Shown here: piece after piece, positions 59,696-64,000 of the stretch | How positions within the stretch are numbered: the stretch's first letter is position 1 | How the letters are laid out: each line of letters begins with the position of its first letter | NCBI RefSeq assembly: GCF_023149135.1 | Contig: NZ_JAIWJX010000002.1 | Location: 3,906,001-3,970,000, forward strand | Source: Fictibacillus marinisediminis | GTDB lineage: Bacteria > Bacillota > Bacilli > Bacillales > Fictibacillaceae | Length of the DNA: 64,000 bases | Direction: 5' to 3' | Program-made: the position numbers and the translations under genes | Notes under the pieces: generated by a model | What the model was told of the DNA's origin: nothing | Seen by the model: the letters and a program-made list of their open reading frames with translations, nothing else | The model's database searches: none

Positions 59696-60820
59696 TCACT
59701 CCGAATATATAGATTCTAATTTCTGAATAACTTTTTCAATATTGAGTTCTTTATGAATTAGATTTCTACCGTTTAATGATAAATTTTCCGCTTTATCTAC
59801 ATTATTTAGAATATTTAATACAGAAGTTGCAAGATCTTCAGGTTTTCTTTCAACTATTTCTATTGCATTATAATTACTTAATAATTTCTTATTATGTAAC
59901 CCATCAGTACCAATAGTAGGAACCCCCAAACTTAAAGCTTCTAATACTGACATTGCAAATGGCTCGTCTATGGATGGCAAAACATATAAACTTGCATTTA
60001 CAAACTCATCTATAACTTTTTCCTGTTTTATATTGCCAACAAATTCTATAACATTATCTAGATTGTACTCACTAACTTTATTTTTAGCGATTAATAGTTC
60101 TCCTCCATCTGGTCCAACAATTCTATATTGAATTGATGAATCAAACCTATTCGTTATCTTTGCCATTTCAATAAAATCAAGGACCCTTTTGCGCGGATGT
60201 AACCTTGCAAGAAAAAGAATTTTCTTTTTATTTAATTTTTCGCTATCCCACTTTTTGTTGTCATTAATTTTAATGCCGTTTGGTAATAATTTCACATTGG
60301 AGGAAGGAACCATTCCTATAATAAGTTGTTCTTCGATTTCCTGTAATGCTAATACAGTTTTTGCATTTTTTATTATCTTTTTTATCAACGTAGTATCTAA
60401 TAGTGTTCTAATACCATTTTTCTTATTTAACATTCCATGAGTTTGAAGAACGTAGGGCACACCAAGGTCCATACAAGTTTTCGCGGCTAAATATGGAAAA
60501 ATCTCTCTACCGAAGTGTATATGGGCTATATCATAATTTTTTGCATTGTTTTTAAGCCATTTGACCATATTATAAGAGTATATTAGAGAAAATTTTGGTA
60601 ATATATATTTTGATGGGAAATATAAGACTTTGATATTATCTAAAACGCGGGTATTTACTAAATTTTTTTTTTGCTTGTCAAAAGCATTAATATCACTCGT
60701 TATTACTGTTACTTCATAGCCTTTATTCACTAACTCTAATGCTTGATTTAAAGCAACTGTTGTTGGACCTCCGTATATTGTACTTGGGTAAAAAACAGTT
60801 ACAACCATTAATATCTTCAC
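59696..60820 (-). CDS. Glycosyltransferase family 4
   Basis: A 374-aa GT-B enzyme. The N-domain has VVTVFYPSTIYGGPTTVALNQALELV, the C-domain KKILFLARLHPRKRVLDFIEMA (typical GT4 R-x-x-x-K site) and DEPFAMSVLEALSLGVPTIGTDGLHNK (E-x7-E). Sugar donor unknown. It lies 27 nt downstream of wzx, with a GGAGTTTC ribosome site. Within the AT-rich island of the cluster. Confidence 0.9.
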   Translation of the reverse strand: MKILMVVTVFYPSTIYGGPTTVALNQALELVNKGYEVTVITSDINAFDKQKKNLVNTRVLDNIKVLYFPSKYILPKFSLIYSYNMVKWLKNNAKNYDIAHIHFGREIFPYLAAKTCMDLGVPYVLQTHGMLNKKNGIRTLLDTTLIKKIIKNAKTVLALQEIEEQLIIGMVPSSNVKLLPNGIKINDNKKWDSEKLNKKKILFLARLHPRKRVLDFIEMAKITNRFDSSIQYRIVGPDGGELLIAKNKVSEYNLDNVIEFVGNIKQEKVIDEFVNASLYVLPSIDEPFAMSVLEALSLGVPTIGTDGLHNKKLLSNYNAIEIVERKPEDLATSVLNILNNVDKAENLSLNGRNLIHKELNIEKVIQKLESIYSE

Positions 60821-60847
60821 TTTGAAACTCCTCCAAATAACTTTACT

Positions 60848-62233
60848 TTACACTTTTATTACGTTATTAATTCTAAAGTTCTGTATTTCTCTATATGCAA
60901 ATAAGCTACTTATCAACAATAATATTAATATTTTTAATATAAATTCTGACAGGTCACTTAGTTTAAAGATAAAGTTTGATATAACATATATTAGTAGTAG
61001 TAAAGACAAAAGTTTTAGTGAATGAATATTAAAAAACTTTACATTAATCTTCTTAGAAACTTTATGCCTTAATATTAAAAAGAGGAGAATATATGAGAAA
61101 GTAGAAATAAATGAGGCTGCAGTTAATCCTAGCTTAGGTATCAATATGATGTTTAGGATTATATTTGCAATAGCTGCAACTAAGTTACTATATCCTATAC
61201 TTTTGGTATCTAACAAGTTCACACTTAAAATATTAACCAATAAAAAATTTAAAGAAACAAATATTTGACCTATAAGTAAAATAGGTAGGTAAATAATTGA
61301 ATTATTATAGCTATCAGGCAAAAATAAATCTACAAAAGAAGGTGCAATATATATAATTGTAAAACATAACAAGAGGATCAGCTTTACAAATGTAAAGATT
61401 TGGACTTGTATATCTTCAACTCTCCTTGCTTCAATAAAAACTCCTATTAAATAATTGTTTAAAGCTTGCGAAGCAACTCCAAGTAAATTAGAAAGTGTTA
61501 AAGCTGCAGTATAAATCCCCACGTAATAATTCCCTAAAACTAATGAAATAATAAATTTATCAGCTCCATTGAGAACTAATTGAAGTAAAGCTTGCAATGA
61601 AAAAGGGAATGTATACATATAAGTTTCTTTAATTATCTTAATCGGGAAAACTTCATTCGATTTCATTTTGGTAAAAAAAACACCTGCATTCCTGATATTA
61701 AAAGTTATGTTTGCCATTAATGCAAGAAAATTTCCAATTATTACGCTATAAAGGTCAATATTCAAATATGCTAAACAAAAACATGTAACAACTGGATAAA
61801 TAATTACTTTTATTAATTCCGAGAAAGCAAACTTTTTTTCATCATTGGTAGCTCTATAATAATCCCTGTAAAAAGTACAGAAAAATAAATCTAAAAAGTA
61901 AATTAGAAACATATATATATATATAATGTATGAACTATATTGAACTAGCAAAAGAATAAATATGGTTATAATAAACAGAATCAATGAAATATAAAAAGTT
62001 ATTGTATAACGTTCTTTTAATGTTTTTAAACTTTTATCAATTTTGATTTGTTTGTAAATATATTGATTGATAGAAAAAGATGTTAAGGCAATATAGGCAG
62101 TAGAAACTAAAATTATGATATTTAAATTACCATAGCTTTGTGGATTTAAATATAAAGCAAGAAAAGGAAATAAGAGGAAACTTAATCCTCTTGAAAATAT
62201 ATTTGGAAGTGTAAAATATAAAATTTTTCTCAT
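60848..62233 (-). CDS. wzx: Polysaccharide flippase Wzx
   Basis: A 461-aa membrane protein with about twelve to fourteen hydrophobic helices. It starts MRKILYFTLPNIFSRGLSFLLFPFLALYLNPQSYGNLNIIILVSTAYIALTSFSINQYIYKQ, the typical flippase N-terminus (P-N-I-F-R-G--F). It would move the lipid-linked repeat across the membrane for Wzy. It lies 15 nt after gmd, in the most AT-rich part of the cluster. Confidence 0.9.
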   Translation of the reverse strand: MRKILYFTLPNIFSRGLSFLLFPFLALYLNPQSYGNLNIIILVSTAYIALTSFSINQYIYKQIKIDKSLKTLKERYTITFYISLILFIITIFILLLVQYSSYIIYIYMFLIYFLDLFFCTFYRDYYRATNDEKKFAFSELIKVIIYPVVTCFCLAYLNIDLYSVIIGNFLALMANITFNIRNAGVFFTKMKSNEVFPIKIIKETYMYTFPFSLQALLQLVLNGADKFIISLVLGNYYVGIYTAALTLSNLLGVASQALNNYLIGVFIEARRVEDIQVQIFTFVKLILLLCFTIIYIAPSFVDLFLPDSYNNSIIYLPILLIGQIFVSLNFLLVNILSVNLLDTKSIGYSNLVAAIANIILNIILIPKLGLTAASFISTFSYILLFLILRHKVSKKINVKFFNIHSLKLLSLLLLIYVISNFIFKLSDLSEFILKILILLLISSLFAYREIQNFRINNVIKV

Positions 62234-62248
62234 ATTCCTAATGTTCCC

Positions 62249-63235
<987 letters not shown>

Positions 63236-64000
63236 TTACCTAACCAGGTTGGTTTCTTTTTCTGATTTCAGATATTGTAAAAAACAATCATAGGCTTTTT
63301 GTAAACCTTCATCTAATGAAGTGCTGGCTTTCCATCCTAAACTGTTCAGCTTAGTGACATCAACCAGTTTCCTTGGTGTTCCGTCTGGCTTAGATGTATC
63401 GAACTGTAATTCGCCCTCATAACCCACGACATCTTTAATCTTGTAGGCAAGCTCTTTAATCTCGAGATCTTCACCCATTCCGATGTTTACTATGTCGTTT
63501 CCTTCATAATTATCCATGAGGAAAAGGCATGCATCAGCCAGATCATCGGAATAAAGGAACTCTCTTTTGGGCGTTCCAGTTCCCCATATTTCTACAGATG
63601 GTTTATTTTTTTCTTTTGCCTCATGAAACTTGCGGAGCAGTGCTGGTAGCACATGAGATGTTTCAAGGTCAAAGTTATCATTTACACCATACAGGTTTGT
63701 AGGCATGACAGAGATATACTTTGTGCCGTATTGGCGGTTGTACGATTGGCACATCTTTATGCCGGCAATTTTAGCAATGGCGTACGGTTCATTCGTTGGT
63801 TCCAGCTCACCGGTAAGAAGATATTCTTCCTTTAAAGGCTGTGGTGCCATCTTTGGATAGATGCATGTGCTCCCGAGAAATAGGAGTTTTTTTACTTCGC
63901 TGCGGTATGCTGCATCGATGACGTTCGTCTGAATGAGCAGGTTGTCCCGGATAAAGTCTGCCGGATATTCATTGTTGGCAACGATGCCGCCGACTTTTGC
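63236..64000 (-). CDS. fcl: GDP-L-fucose synthase (5' end beyond window)
   Basis: The frame continues through the right edge: codons at 63851-64000 read [30 protein letters not shown] and [12 protein letters not shown], joining in frame to [11 protein letters not shown]. At least 254 residues are in the window. The catalytic S-Y-K triad is visible in LGSTCIYPK and [24 protein letters not shown] and [24 protein letters not shown] are the conserved substrate loops. It epimerises and reduces the Gmd product to GDP-L-fucose. Its stop directly precedes the gmd ATG. Confidence 0.95.
   Translation of the reverse strand, partial: AKVGGIVANNEYPADFIRDNLLIQTNVIDAAYRSEVKKLLFLGSTCIYPKMAPQPLKEEYLLTGELEPTNEPYAIAKIAGIKMCQSYNRQYGTKYISVMPTNLYGVNDNFDLETSHVLPALLRKFHEAKEKNKPSVEIWGTGTPKREFLYSDDLADACLFLMDNYEGNDIVNIGMGEDLEIKELAYKIKDVVGYEGELQFDTSKPDGTPRKLVDVTKLNSLGWKASTSLDEGLQKAYDCFLQYLKSEKETNLVR

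Overview
The window reads as chromosome of a spore-forming, low-GC Gram-positive rod (Bacillaceae). Evidence: a GerA/GerB/GerC germinant receptor operon, a CotF-type spore-coat gene remnant, ykyB, AGGAGG-type ribosome sites, TTG/GTG starts, and the Bacillus-type formate dehydrogenase with its DUF1641 partner. I cannot name the genus or species.

Layout. 1-11.6 kb is a mosaic of small accessory genes (kinase, cyclic-phosphate receiver protein, VOC protein, two Gfo/Idh/MocA oxidoreductases, a NERD gene broken by an amber codon, GNAT, PhyH dioxygenase facing an AraC regulator, truncated DUF2690 gene, ASCH protein) with a candidate 119-nt small RNA. 11.7-13.8 kb is a Fur-box-controlled iron permease operon. 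13.9-17.6 kb is a germination receptor operon. 17.7-21.8 kb holds a coat-gene remnant and a formate dehydrogenase operon ending in a 44-aa zinc-ribbon gene. 21.9-25.8 kb holds small genes, two copies of a ~120-bp repeat and the second of two arrays of six 21-bp repeats (the first is at 7.5 kb).

25.9-33.9 kb is the most intriguing region. A tightly overlapping operon encodes an exporter, a MetRS-like class I tRNA ligase, an ATP-grasp enzyme, a FemAB-like transferase, a HAD phosphatase and a uridine-kinase-like enzyme. Upstream lie a 5'-truncated gene and a frameshifted HTH-TPR regulator. This looks like a possibly decaying cluster for a tRNA-dependent, perhaps nucleoside-linked, peptide metabolite.

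34.1-37.4 kb is a two-component system beside a secreted protein with about eight SAP-like repeats and Gly/His-rich ends. 37.7-40 kb holds an M23 peptidase and a secreted calcium-binding-repeat protein under a c-di-GMP-I riboswitch. 40.1-46.8 kb is a glycoside-uptake operon (solute-binding protein, two permeases, membrane protein, GH2 enzyme) facing an ArsR-type regulator. 47-48.8 kb is an inverted duplication of lipoprotein and truncated lipase genes, best read as the remnant of a type VII secretion lipase toxin with immunity lipoproteins. 49-52.3 kb holds a VanZ remnant, methionine aminopeptidase, a truncated HTH gene, ykyB and VanZ. 52.3-64 kb is an exopolysaccharide cluster transcribed leftward (fcl, gmd, wzx, glycosyltransferases, WcaF-like acetyltransferases, wzy, manC, galE), very AT-rich in its middle. 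Here galE carries an in-frame ochre codon and wzy is split at an A8 tract.

Gene inactivation recurs: nonsense codons (NERD, galE), frameshifts (HTH-TPR regulator, wzy) and truncations (DUF2690, lipases, VanZ, CotF, the first gene of the tRNA-ligase operon). Read-level checks are needed to separate biology from assembly error.
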